Below are positions 1-6,787 of a DNA stretch of 64,000 nucleotides, in pieces. The stretch's first letter is position 1; each line of letters begins with the position of its first letter. This DNA is from Nocardioides oleivorans. GTDB taxonomy: Bacteria; Actinomycetota; Actinomycetes; Propionibacteriales; Nocardioidaceae. The stretch is from assembly GCF_004137255.1 (NCBI RefSeq), contig NZ_SDWT01000001.1, positions 1,736,001 through 1,800,000 of the forward strand. The letters are read 5' to 3'. The notes beneath the pieces were generated by a model, which did not search any database, was not told the DNA's origin, and worked only from the letters and a program-made list of their open reading frames with translations. The position numbers were made by a program, and so were the translations under genes.

Positions 1-1
1 C

Positions 2-2110
2 GGGGTGCGCGCGGGCTTCGCCGAGGGCGCGACCTCTCCCGAGCTCGCGTCGGTCGACGCGCCGGGGGAGTGGCAGCCGTGGTCGTCGCTGGCGGTCTTC
101 CTGGTGCAGCACGTGCTCTTCGCCGGCTTCCCGACCACGCTCTGGGCCGCGTCGGTGGAGCCCGGCCTCGACCCGCGGCTCGCCTCGCTGCTCGGCGTCG
201 AGCCGCCGCACGGCAGCAACGCCTTCGCCGTCGGGCCGTCCCGGACGCGCTCCGGTGCCCCGTTGATCGGCGCCGACCCGCACCGGGTCTTCGAGTCGCC
301 GGGGATCTACCAGCAGGTCGGGCTCGCGTGCGACGAGCTCGACGTCGTCGGACTGGCCTTCCCCGGCGTCCCGGGCGTGCAGCACTTCGGCCACACCGGC
401 CATGTCGCCTGGGCGGTCACCAACGCGATGGCCGACTACCAGGACGTGTCCGTCGTCGGTGGCCGCCTGGTCGTGCGTACGCCGACCAGCGAGCTCGGCG
501 ACGTCGGGCTCGGCGCGATCCTCCCGCTGCTGCGCGCGCGGACGGTCGCCGACGTCGACGCCGCGCTCGAGCACTGGGTCGAGCCGGTCAACAACGTGCT
601 CGTCGCCGACACCACCGGGCGCGTGCTGCACCGGGTCGCGGGCAGGGTGCCGGTGCGAGCCGGCGACGCGTGGACGGGCTGGGTCGACCTGCCGCGCACC
701 GAGGTCGGTCACGACGAGGTCGCGGTCACCGCCAACGACCGCACCGACGATCGGTGGGACGCCCTGGCCGGTCGCTTCGCCCCACCGTGGCGCCGCGACC
801 GGATCGCCTCCCTGCTCGCCTCCGGCCCGGTCGACGGAGACCTGGTCGACGTGGGACGCGCGGCCTCCGTGCTCACCGACCACCACGACCCGTCCGGCGG
901 CCACCTGCTCGACCTGCTGATCGGGCTCGACGACCTGCCGGAGCCCAGCGCCGCCCTCGTCGAGCGGCTCCGGGAGTGGGACGGCTCGATGGCGGCCGGC
1001 TCGGTGGTCGCCGGTGCCTACGCCGCCGTCCGCGACGCGGTCGTCGCCGCGATCGTGGCCGACCCGCTGCTGGCCCCGGCGCGCGCCGCCGCGCCGCCGA
1101 TCCATGCCGAGGTGCTCGCGCCGTGGTGGCACCTGCCGTCGCGGATCGCCCGCGTGCTGCCCGACCTCGTGCGCGACCCACCGACTGGGCTGGACCTCGA
1201 CCAGATGGCACGCTCGGCGCTCGCCCAGGTCGCCGCGCTGCCCGACCAGACATGGGGCGATCGGCACCGGCTCACCCCGATCCACGCGCACGCCGACCTG
1301 CGCCTCGACGTGGCGCCGTACCTCCCCTCCGTCGCGGGCAGTCCGCTCGACGGCGACCTCGAGTGCGTGGCCGCCACCGCGTGGATCCCCGGCACCGACA
1401 TGTCGGTCTCCGGGCCGATCGCCCGCCTCGTGTGGGACCTCAGCCCGCCTCCGGGCGGCCGTGCGCGGAGTCGCTGGGCGGTCCCGCTGGGCGCCTCGGG
1501 GATCCCGGGCGATCCCCATCACGACGACCAGCTCACCGCCTGGAAGGACGGAACCTTGCTCCCTGTCACCCCACTCCCTGCCACCTCACCCACCTTCGCC
1601 CTCCGAGCGGTCTCACCCGCCACGGATGCGCCGCTGCTGCACGGCTGGTTCACCGAGCCGCGCGCGGCCTTCTGGGGCATGGGCGCCCGCACGCTCGAGG
1701 AGGTCGGCGAGATCTACGGCTGGATCGCCGAGCAGCCGCACCTCACCGCCAGGCTCGCGCTCCTCGACGACCACCCGGTCGGGCTGGTGCAGACCTACGA
1801 CCCGTTCGTGGACGAGATCGGCGAGCACTACGACCGGCGCCCCGGCGACCTCGGCGTGCACCTCTTCCTCGCCGACGACGCCGCCCGCGCCGGCCACACG
1901 GCCGAGCTGACGGCGTACCTCGTCGCGCAGGTCTTCGCCGACCCCGCCGTGCACCGCGTGGTCCTCGAGCCCGACGTCGACAACACCAGGTCGCTCGCCC
2001 TGCTCCTGCGCCTCGGCGCCGAGCTCGGGCCGGTCACCGAGGTCCCCGCGCCGATGCCCGACCTGCCGGCCAAGAGGGCGCAGTTCGCGTTCCTGCCCCG
2101 CCCGGCCTGA
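2..2110 (+). CDS. Penicillin acylase-type hydrolase fused to IucB/DesC-type acyltransferase (5' end missing)
   Basis: The gene runs in from the left edge; the N-terminal part of the acylase is missing. Visible residues 1 to about 510 look like a penicillin amidase. HGSNAFAVG supplies the expected N-terminal Ser nucleophile of the beta chain (about residue 71), followed by GADPHR and NAMADYQDV, as in Ntn-hydrolase acylases. After a Pro/Thr/Ser-rich linker, residues about 530-700 form a GNAT domain of the hydroxamate-siderophore type: FWGM, IGEHYDRRPGDLGVHLF and VLEPDVDN match the IucB/RhbD/DesC signature. That family transfers acyl groups to N-hydroxylated diamines. Penicillin-acylase genes (desG) are known beside Streptomyces desferrioxamine genes. 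I infer a siderophore-tailoring bifunctional enzyme; the substrate is unknown. The next gene is convergent. Confidence 0.8.
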   Translation, partial: GVRAGFAEGATSPELASVDAPGEWQPWSSLAVFLVQHVLFAGFPTTLWAASVEPGLDPRLASLLGVEPPHGSNAFAVGPSRTRSGAPLIGADPHRVFESPGIYQQVGLACDELDVVGLAFPGVPGVQHFGHTGHVAWAVTNAMADYQDVSVVGGRLVVRTPTSELGDVGLGAILPLLRARTVADVDAALEHWVEPVNNVLVADTTGRVLHRVAGRVPVRAGDAWTGWVDLPRTEVGHDEVAVTANDRTDDRWDALAGRFAPPWRRDRIASLLASGPVDGDLVDVGRAASVLTDHHDPSGGHLLDLLIGLDDLPEPSAALVERLREWDGSMAAGSVVAGAYAAVRDAVVAAIVADPLLAPARAAAPPIHAEVLAPWWHLPSRIARVLPDLVRDPPTGLDLDQMARSALAQVAALPDQTWGDRHRLTPIHAHADLRLDVAPYLPSVAGSPLDGDLECVAATAWIPGTDMSVSGPIARLVWDLSPPPGGRARSRWAVPLGASGIPGDPHHDDQLTAWKDGTLLPVTPLPATSPTFALRAVSPATDAPLLHGWFTEPRAAFWGMGARTLEEVGEIYGWIAEQPHLTARLALLDDHPVGLVQTYDPFVDEIGEHYDRRPGDLGVHLFLADDAARAGHTAELTAYLVAQVFADPAVHRVVLEPDVDNTRSLALLLRLGAELGPVTEVPAPMPDLPAKRAQFAFLPRPA

Positions 2111-2246
2111 GCGGTGAGTGAGCCACATTCCCGCGGCCTCCAATGTGGCTGGGCCACCGCCAGCCTGCGCGTCGTCGTGCGCCACACCCCCGAGCGGTGT
2201 GTGAGCCACATTCCAGCGGCCCGGAATGTGGCTCACTCACCGCTCG
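2111..2246. terminator. Two related hairpins between convergent genes
   Basis: The gap between two convergent genes is filled by two versions of one stem-loop. The second is nearly perfect: 24-base arms at 2191-2214 and 2223-2246 with one mismatch and an 8-base loop (AGCGGCCC). The first (about 2109-2160) repeats the left arm, GCGGTGAGTGAGCCACATT, and a shorter right arm, AATGTGGC. The likely role is bidirectional termination. The duplication suggests a repeat family or a local copy event. Confidence 0.6.
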
Positions 2247-2250
2247 GAGC

Positions 2251-3432
2251 TCAGGCGAGCGCCAGCGTCGCGTCGAGCACGAACGCCGGGTCCTCGAGCC
2301 GGTCGCCGTAGACCTCCCGGAGCTGCTGCACGCGGTAGCGGACGGTCTGGGCGTGGACGAAGAGCTCCTCGGCGACGGCGTCGCGGCGGCCGTGGTTGAG
2401 CAGCCAGCTGCGGAGCGTGTCGGTGAGCTTGTCGGCCGTCGACGGACGCAGGTCGGCGAGGGGCGCGAGCACCCGGGCGCGGAGCTCGGCGCGGGCCTCG
2501 GCGTCGGCGGCGAGGACGAGGGCGGCGAGGTGGTCGTCGGAGTCGACGAGCCCGGAGAGCCCCAGAGCCGCGCAGCGCAACGCCCGCCGGTGCGAGCCCG
2601 CGACCTCGAGCCAGGGGGTGCTCGGGCCGACGACCGCGTCGGTGCCGCGCAGGGCCCGGAGCAACGTACGACGCGCAGTGGCCGACCCCGTCGACGGCAC
2701 GAGCAGCGACGCATGGCCCTCCGGCAGGCCGGGCACCTCGTCGGTCGGCTGGAGCGTGCGGGGGTCGAGGGCGGTGAGGGCGTGGGAGACCTGCGACTCC
2801 GGCAGCACCACCGCCGTCAGCGCGCCCGGCGGCTCCCAGTCGGCCCGCTCGGCGGCGGCGTTGACCGCGTCGGCCGGCGCGCCGTTGAGGAGGGCGCGCG
2901 CGAGCCGCTCGAGGTTGCGCTGCCGCACACGCCCGCTGCTCTCGAGCTCGTCGGTGTGCCCGGCGACCGAGGCCGCGGACAGCTCGTCGATGTAGGCGAA
3001 GACCAGCTCGGCGAAGCTCGCCAGCTGGCTGGCGTCGATGCCGGCCCGGACGGCGGTGTCGGCCATGTCGTGCCACGACGTGCGGGCGCCGACACGGTAG
3101 GCCGCGAGCAGCGCCTCGGCCGTACGACCGCTGCGCGCCTCGCCGCGGCCGAGCTGGTAGGCGCCCTCCATCGCCGGCGCGCGCGGCGCCTCGAGGCCCT
3201 GCTGCGACGCCAGCGTGAGGAAGCCGCCGAGCGCGAGCTGGACCGCGTTGCGGATCACCTCGCCCATGCGCCCGGTCAGGGCCCCGGCATAGCTCGGCAC
3301 CTCGTCGATGATCGCCAGCACCACGCTGTCCGCGACCTCGGCCAGCTGCGCGCGGAGGGCGGCGGCCACCTCGGCGTCGAGGGCCACCACGTTCTGCACT
3401 TGTGTGCTCGGGCGCACAGGATGAGCGGTCAC
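2251..3432 (-). CDS. PucR/CdaR-family transcriptional regulator
   Basis: This 393-residue protein ends in the helix-turn-helix typical of the PucR C-terminus (about residues 340-390: LRSWLLNHGRRDAVAEELFV then QTVRYRVQQLREVYG). An alpha-helical N-terminal half and a GGDEF-like middle region come before it. I chose GTG at 3432 because GGAG lies 5 bases upstream; a TTG at 3453 is an alternative. It is divergent from the reductase/desaturase pair and shares a 104-base promoter region carrying a TTGTTC/GAACAA palindrome. PucR proteins are mostly activators of catabolic or nearby genes. Control of the desaturase operon is an inference from position. Confidence 0.85.
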   Translation of the reverse strand: MTAHPVRPSTQVQNVVALDAEVAAALRAQLAEVADSVVLAIIDEVPSYAGALTGRMGEVIRNAVQLALGGFLTLASQQGLEAPRAPAMEGAYQLGRGEARSGRTAEALLAAYRVGARTSWHDMADTAVRAGIDASQLASFAELVFAYIDELSAASVAGHTDELESSGRVRQRNLERLARALLNGAPADAVNAAAERADWEPPGALTAVVLPESQVSHALTALDPRTLQPTDEVPGLPEGHASLLVPSTGSATARRTLLRALRGTDAVVGPSTPWLEVAGSHRRALRCAALGLSGLVDSDDHLAALVLAADAEARAELRARVLAPLADLRPSTADKLTDTLRSWLLNHGRRDAVAEELFVHAQTVRYRVQQLREVYGDRLEDPAFVLDATLALA

Positions 3433-3453
3433 AGGAACTCCACAGGGCGACAA

Positions 3454-3470
3454 TTGTTCGCGGTGAACAA
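3454..3470. promoter_or_regulatory. Candidate operator palindrome for the desaturase operon
   Basis: TTGTTC-GCGGT-GAACAA is a perfect 6-base inverted repeat in the divergent promoter region, 67 bases before the reductase start and just upstream of the PucR start. Its half-sites resemble the GAAC/TTGTT arms of operators described for TetR-type fatty-acid desaturase repressors (DesT-like). No TetR gene is nearby, so the binding protein could be unlinked or could be the PucR protein. Confidence 0.4.
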
Positions 3471-3536
3471 GAGTCTAGCCCCGATTCACGTGCGCAGGGC
3501 AGGAACATGTGGTGCGGATCCGCGACTCTTGATGAC

Positions 3537-4655
3537 ATGAGCACGACTCTCGAGCCGCCCGTCAGGGGCAACCGCATGCGCGACCACCTGGTCCGCGCTG
3601 CCGAGGCCGCGACCACGCCCTACCTCCCGTCCGACTTCATGGACCTCTTCGCCCCGCTCCGCTCGGGCGCCGATCTCCGTGGCCGCATCGAGTCCGTGCA
3701 CCCCGAGACCGCCGACGCGGCGACGATCGTGATCCGCCCCGGCGCCGACTGGGCCGGCCACGTGCCCGGCCAGTACCTCCGCATCGGGATCGACGTCGAC
3801 GGCGTACGCCAGTGGCGGGCCTACTCCCTGACCCACGGCCCGCGCCGCGACGGCCGCATCTCGATCACGGTCAAGGCCGTGCCCGACGGCCTGGTCAGCA
3901 ACCACCTCGTCCACGAGGCGAAGCCCGGCACGCTCGTCCACCTCGAGCAGGCAGACGGCGAGTTCGTCCTCCCTCCCGCCGGCGGCAAGTTCCTCATGGT
4001 CACCGCCGGCTCCGGCATCACGCCGGTCATCGGGATGCTGCGCAACCTCTTCCCGAGCACCGACGAGGGCGTCCTGCGTCCGGCCCGCAGCGCGGTCCAC
4101 GACATCGTCGTCGTCCACGTCGCGCCGAGCCGCCCGCACTCGATCTTCATCCGCGACCTCGAGGCCCTCGACGCCGCCGGTGCGATCCGCCTCGTGGCCC
4201 GGTACGACGACGAGCACGGCGTCCTCGACGTCGACCACCTCGCCGACCTGGTCCCCGACCTCGCCGAGCGGGCGACCCTGGCCTGCGGGCCGGCCGGCCT
4301 GCTCGACGCCCTCGGCGCCCACCACGAGGGCGCGGGCATCAGCCTCACCACCGAGCAGTTCCGCACCTCGCGGGTAGAGCCGGGCGAGGGCGGCACCGTC
4401 GCCTTCGCGTGCGGCACCACCCTCGACCTCGACGGCGCGACGCCCATCCTCGACGCCGCCGAGGAGGCCGGGAAGCTCATGCCGAGCGGCTGCCGGATGG
4501 GCATCTGCATGGGCTGCGTGATCCCGCTGCGCGAGGGCAGCGTGCGCGACCTGCGCGACGGAGCCATCACCACCGCCGTCCCCGGCGAGAGCGGCGCCGT
4601 GAAGGTGCAGACCTGCATCAACGCCGCCGCCGGCCCGTGCCACTTCGACCACTGA
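3537..4655 (+). CDS. Flavin/2Fe-2S ferredoxin reductase, desaturase partner (Rv3230c-like)
   Basis: This 372-residue oxidoreductase probably passes electrons from NAD(P)H through FAD and a 2Fe-2S centre to the desaturase encoded next. Domains in order: a FAD-binding barrel with RAYSLTHG (about residue 95), an NAD(P)-binding domain with GSGITPVIGML and ACGPAGLL, and a C-terminal plant-type ferredoxin with CRMGICMGC (about 319-327) and a fourth Cys in QTCIN near residue 360. ATG at 3537 matches the start of the conserved sequence. A desaturase follows 34 bases downstream, the same arrangement as M. tuberculosis Rv3230c/Rv3229c (DesA3). The pair is probably one transcript. Confidence 0.9.
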   Translation: MSTTLEPPVRGNRMRDHLVRAAEAATTPYLPSDFMDLFAPLRSGADLRGRIESVHPETADAATIVIRPGADWAGHVPGQYLRIGIDVDGVRQWRAYSLTHGPRRDGRISITVKAVPDGLVSNHLVHEAKPGTLVHLEQADGEFVLPPAGGKFLMVTAGSGITPVIGMLRNLFPSTDEGVLRPARSAVHDIVVVHVAPSRPHSIFIRDLEALDAAGAIRLVARYDDEHGVLDVDHLADLVPDLAERATLACGPAGLLDALGAHHEGAGISLTTEQFRTSRVEPGEGGTVAFACGTTLDLDGATPILDAAEEAGKLMPSGCRMGICMGCVIPLREGSVRDLRDGAITTAVPGESGAVKVQTCINAAAGPCHFDH

Positions 4656-4689
4656 CCGACTGCTTCTCCCACACCCCCAGGAGATCGAC

Positions 4690-5931
4690 ATGACCACCAT
4701 CCAGAAGAAGGCCGTCCTCGGCCAGGCCAACCCGATCGCGCACCTCACCGAGGCCGACATCGAGCAGCTCGGCCACGAGCTCGACGCCATCCGCCAGGAG
4801 GTGCTCGACACCCGTGGCGCCAGCGACGCGGCGTACATCCGCAAGGTCATCGACACCCAGCGCAAGCTCGAGCTCGGCTCCCGCGCGGTGCTGCTGTTCA
4901 GCGCCTTCCCGCCGGCCTGGGTCCTCGGCACGCTCGGCCTGAGCGTCTCCAAGATCCTCGACAACATGGAGATCGGCCACAACATCCTGCACGGCCAGTG
5001 GGACTGGATGCGCGACCCGAAGATCCACTCCAGCGTCTGGGAGTGGGACATGGCCTCGCCGGCCGAGCAGTGGAAGCACAGCCACAACGAGCTGCACCAC
5101 ACGTACACCAACGTGATCGGCAAGGACAACGACCTCGGCTACGGCATCATGCGCGTCGACGAGGACCAGACCTGGACGCCGGCCTCGCTGGCCCAGCCGG
5201 TGTTCTGCTTCATCAACGCCGTCTTCTTCGAGTACGGCATCGCCGCCTACGACCTCGAGCTCGGCGCGGTCATCGCCAAGAAGCAGACCAAGGACCCCGA
5301 CTTCCGCCGCCGCGCCAAGCAGGTCCTCACCAAGATCCGCAAGCAGGCCACCAAGGACTACGTCGTCCACCCCGCGCTGTCGATCCCGACCGGCTCGTTC
5401 CTGCCGACTCTCGCGGCCAACTTCACCGCCAACGTCGTGCGCAACCTCTGGTCCAACTCCGTCATCCTCTGCGGCCACTTCCCCGAGGGCGTCGAGACCT
5501 TCGAGAAGCGCTCGATCGAGGGCGAGACCAAGGGCGAGTGGTACGTCCGCCAGATGCTCGGCAGCGCCAACATCTCCGGCTCGAAGGCCCTGCACATCAT
5601 GACCGGCAACCTGTCGCACCAGATCGAGCACCACCTGTTCCCGGACCTGCCCTCGAACCGCTACGCGGAGATCGCGCCGAAGGTCCAGGCCCTCTTCGAG
5701 AAGTACGACCTCACCTACTGCGCGCGTCCGATGCCGCAGCAGGTCGCGTCGGCCTGGCACAAGGTCATCCGGCTCTCGCTGCCGAACGGCTGGCTCGCCA
5801 CGACGAACAAGAAGAACGCGCCGCAGCAGCTCGCCGTCCTCTACAAGATGGCCACCGGTGACCGTCGGACGCGCCGCCTCCTCGGCCGCAAGCTCGAGAG
5901 CGAGTCGCGCGCGATGTCGAAGGCCGCCTGA
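4690..5931 (+). CDS. Membrane acyl-CoA desaturase (DesA3-like)
   Basis: This 413-residue fatty-acid desaturase has the three histidine boxes of the membrane di-iron family: HNILH (97-101), HSHNELHH (130-137) and HQIEHH (310-315). Hydrophobic stretches lie around residues 70-90 and in the middle of the protein. The family introduces a cis double bond into acyl-CoA, Delta-9 for the mycobacterial DesA3 homologue, using O2 and electrons from the reductase encoded just upstream. AGGAG at 4679-4683 serves as the ribosome site. Regiospecificity here is inferred by homology only. Confidence 0.92.
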   Translation: MTTIQKKAVLGQANPIAHLTEADIEQLGHELDAIRQEVLDTRGASDAAYIRKVIDTQRKLELGSRAVLLFSAFPPAWVLGTLGLSVSKILDNMEIGHNILHGQWDWMRDPKIHSSVWEWDMASPAEQWKHSHNELHHTYTNVIGKDNDLGYGIMRVDEDQTWTPASLAQPVFCFINAVFFEYGIAAYDLELGAVIAKKQTKDPDFRRRAKQVLTKIRKQATKDYVVHPALSIPTGSFLPTLAANFTANVVRNLWSNSVILCGHFPEGVETFEKRSIEGETKGEWYVRQMLGSANISGSKALHIMTGNLSHQIEHHLFPDLPSNRYAEIAPKVQALFEKYDLTYCARPMPQQVASAWHKVIRLSLPNGWLATTNKKNAPQQLAVLYKMATGDRRTRRLLGRKLESESRAMSKAA

Positions 5932-6004
5932 CGCTGGCTGCCCCCGTCGCTCGCGTGTTCGGAGGCGGATTCCTCGGCATCTCTTGACAGTTGACAAGGA
6001 TTCC

Positions 6005-6020
6005 ACTGGTCTAGTCCTCA
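6005..6020. promoter_or_regulatory. DasR-like (dre) palindrome
   Basis: ACTGGTCTAGTCCTCA matches 13 of 16 positions of the ACTGGTCTAGACCACT site recognised by DasR-type GntR regulators of aminosugar metabolism in actinobacteria. It follows two TTGACA boxes. No chitin or GlcNAc gene is next to it, so chance similarity is possible. Confidence 0.3.
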
Positions 6021-6095
6021 GTAATTGCACGGATGTATCAGGACGCCTCCTGGCGCATCCTTGAGTGCGAGAGCAACACATGGGGTGGGAACACG

Positions 6096-6134
6096 ATGAC
6101 CAGCAACACGATGAACACAGGGGCGGACCAGTGA
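6096..6134 (+). CDS. Possible 12-residue leader peptide
   Basis: ATG at 6096 follows GGTGGGA at a workable distance and encodes a 12-residue Asn/Thr-rich peptide (MTSNTMNTGADQ). Its stop overlaps a GTG in the form GTGA, which opens a 40-codon ORF. The overlap is the type used for translational coupling in this genome. It could be a leader peptide or chance; there is no homology evidence. Confidence 0.25.
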   Translation: MTSNTMNTGADQ

Positions 6135-6253
6135 TCCGCATCGGCTCCGTGGGGGAGCCGGCGTACGACGTCCGGGGTGACCTGGCACTTGCCGTGCCGA
6201 GGCCGCGGACGTCGATGGACAACGGTTCGGCGGTGCGTCCACCGGCCGCCTGA
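6131..6253 (+). CDS. Possible 40-residue small protein
   Basis: The GTG start overlaps the stop of a 12-codon ORF (GTGA). The peptide (VIRIGSVGEPAYDVRGDLAL and on, ending NGSAVRPPAA) has no recognised domain. Its TGA stop is exactly the loop of a perfect 9-base-pair hairpin, so translation would run to the terminator. Third positions are GC-rich, as in real genes here, but the length is too short to be sure. Confidence 0.3.
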   Translation: MIRIGSVGEPAYDVRGDLALAVPRPRTSMDNGSAVRPPAA

Positions 6254-6262
6254 GGCGGCCGG
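6242..6262. terminator. Hairpin enclosing a stop codon
   Basis: CCGGCCGCC / GGCGGCCGG is a perfect 9-base-pair stem whose 3-base loop TGA is the stop codon of the preceding small ORF. No T-run follows. A larger hairpin begins 24 bases downstream. Confidence 0.5.
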
Positions 6263-6285
6263 GCACACGCACCAGCAAGAAGCAC

Positions 6286-6323
6286 GGCTCGGGCCGGCGG
6301 TCGGGGGACCGTCGGCCCGAGCC
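6286..6323 (+). terminator. Strong intrinsic-type hairpin
   Basis: Seventeen-base arms (6286-6302 and 6307-6323) pair with one G-T wobble around a GGGG loop, followed by TCTTG. This is a clear transcription terminator for the small transcript or desaturase operon upstream. Confidence 0.7.
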
Positions 6324-6474
6324 TCTTGCACGTCCGGGGCGCCGGCTCCCTCAAGACGTGACGCGTCCTCGAAGACTTCCGTCAGGCTTCCATTAGTAAA
6401 GGCTTCTCGCTCGCCCCGCTCCTAGCCTTGTCGCAGGCGGTCCGTGGGGGACCGAGGGTGGGAAGCAGGGAGTC

Positions 6475-6720
6475 ATGAAGCGCGAGAGCATCGACGAGGT
6501 CACGGACCTCACCGGACGGATCAAGTCCCTCGACCAATTCAGCGGATCGCTGGTCGCCCGGCGACAGCCCGAGGCCGACGCCATCCCGATCACCGACGCA
6601 CCGAGCCAGCGCGTGCCGGCGCCGCGTCGCTCGCGCATCTTCCTGCGCGGCGGCGAGGGGCAGGGCGCCTTCGCCGAGCTCACGCTGACCGCACCGCGGC
6701 CGCGTCCCGCGTCCGAGTGA
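6475..6720 (+). CDS. Hypothetical 81-residue protein
   Basis: I do not recognise this small basic protein. ATG at 6475 is preceded by GGGAG, and codon use is like that of the neighbours. The sequence starts MKRESIDEVTDLTGRIKSLD, has a Pro/Arg-rich middle (VPAPRRSRIF) and an unstructured Pro/Arg tail. There is no membrane segment, signal peptide or cysteine. It stands alone between a terminator and the next gene 67 bases away. Confidence 0.55.
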   Translation: MKRESIDEVTDLTGRIKSLDQFSGSLVARRQPEADAIPITDAPSQRVPAPRRSRIFLRGGEGQGAFAELTLTAPRPRPASE

Positions 6721-6787
6721 CCGACTGAACAGCCGGGCGCCGTTGCGCCTCCACAGACCCGGGGGTCGACGCCTCTAGAGTCTCCCG

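Larger units (their letters stand above)
5932..6474. other. 544-base gap with promoter-like motifs, two tiny ORFs and two hairpins
   Basis: No ordinary gene is convincing here. The stretch holds tandem TTGACA boxes (5984, 5991), a DasR-like palindrome (6005-6020), a 12-codon ORF overlapping a 40-codon ORF (6096-6253), and two strong hairpins (6242-6262, 6286-6323). Together these look like a short independent transcription unit. The rest (6324-6474) shows nothing recognisable beyond the approach to the 81-codon gene. Confidence 0.5.

Noticed and set aside
70..2121. Open frame of 683 codons overlapping the acylase gene in another plus-strand frame
   Set aside because: It is Arg/Ala/Pro-rich, without hydrophobic cores or motifs, while the overlapping frame has clear acylase and GNAT motifs.
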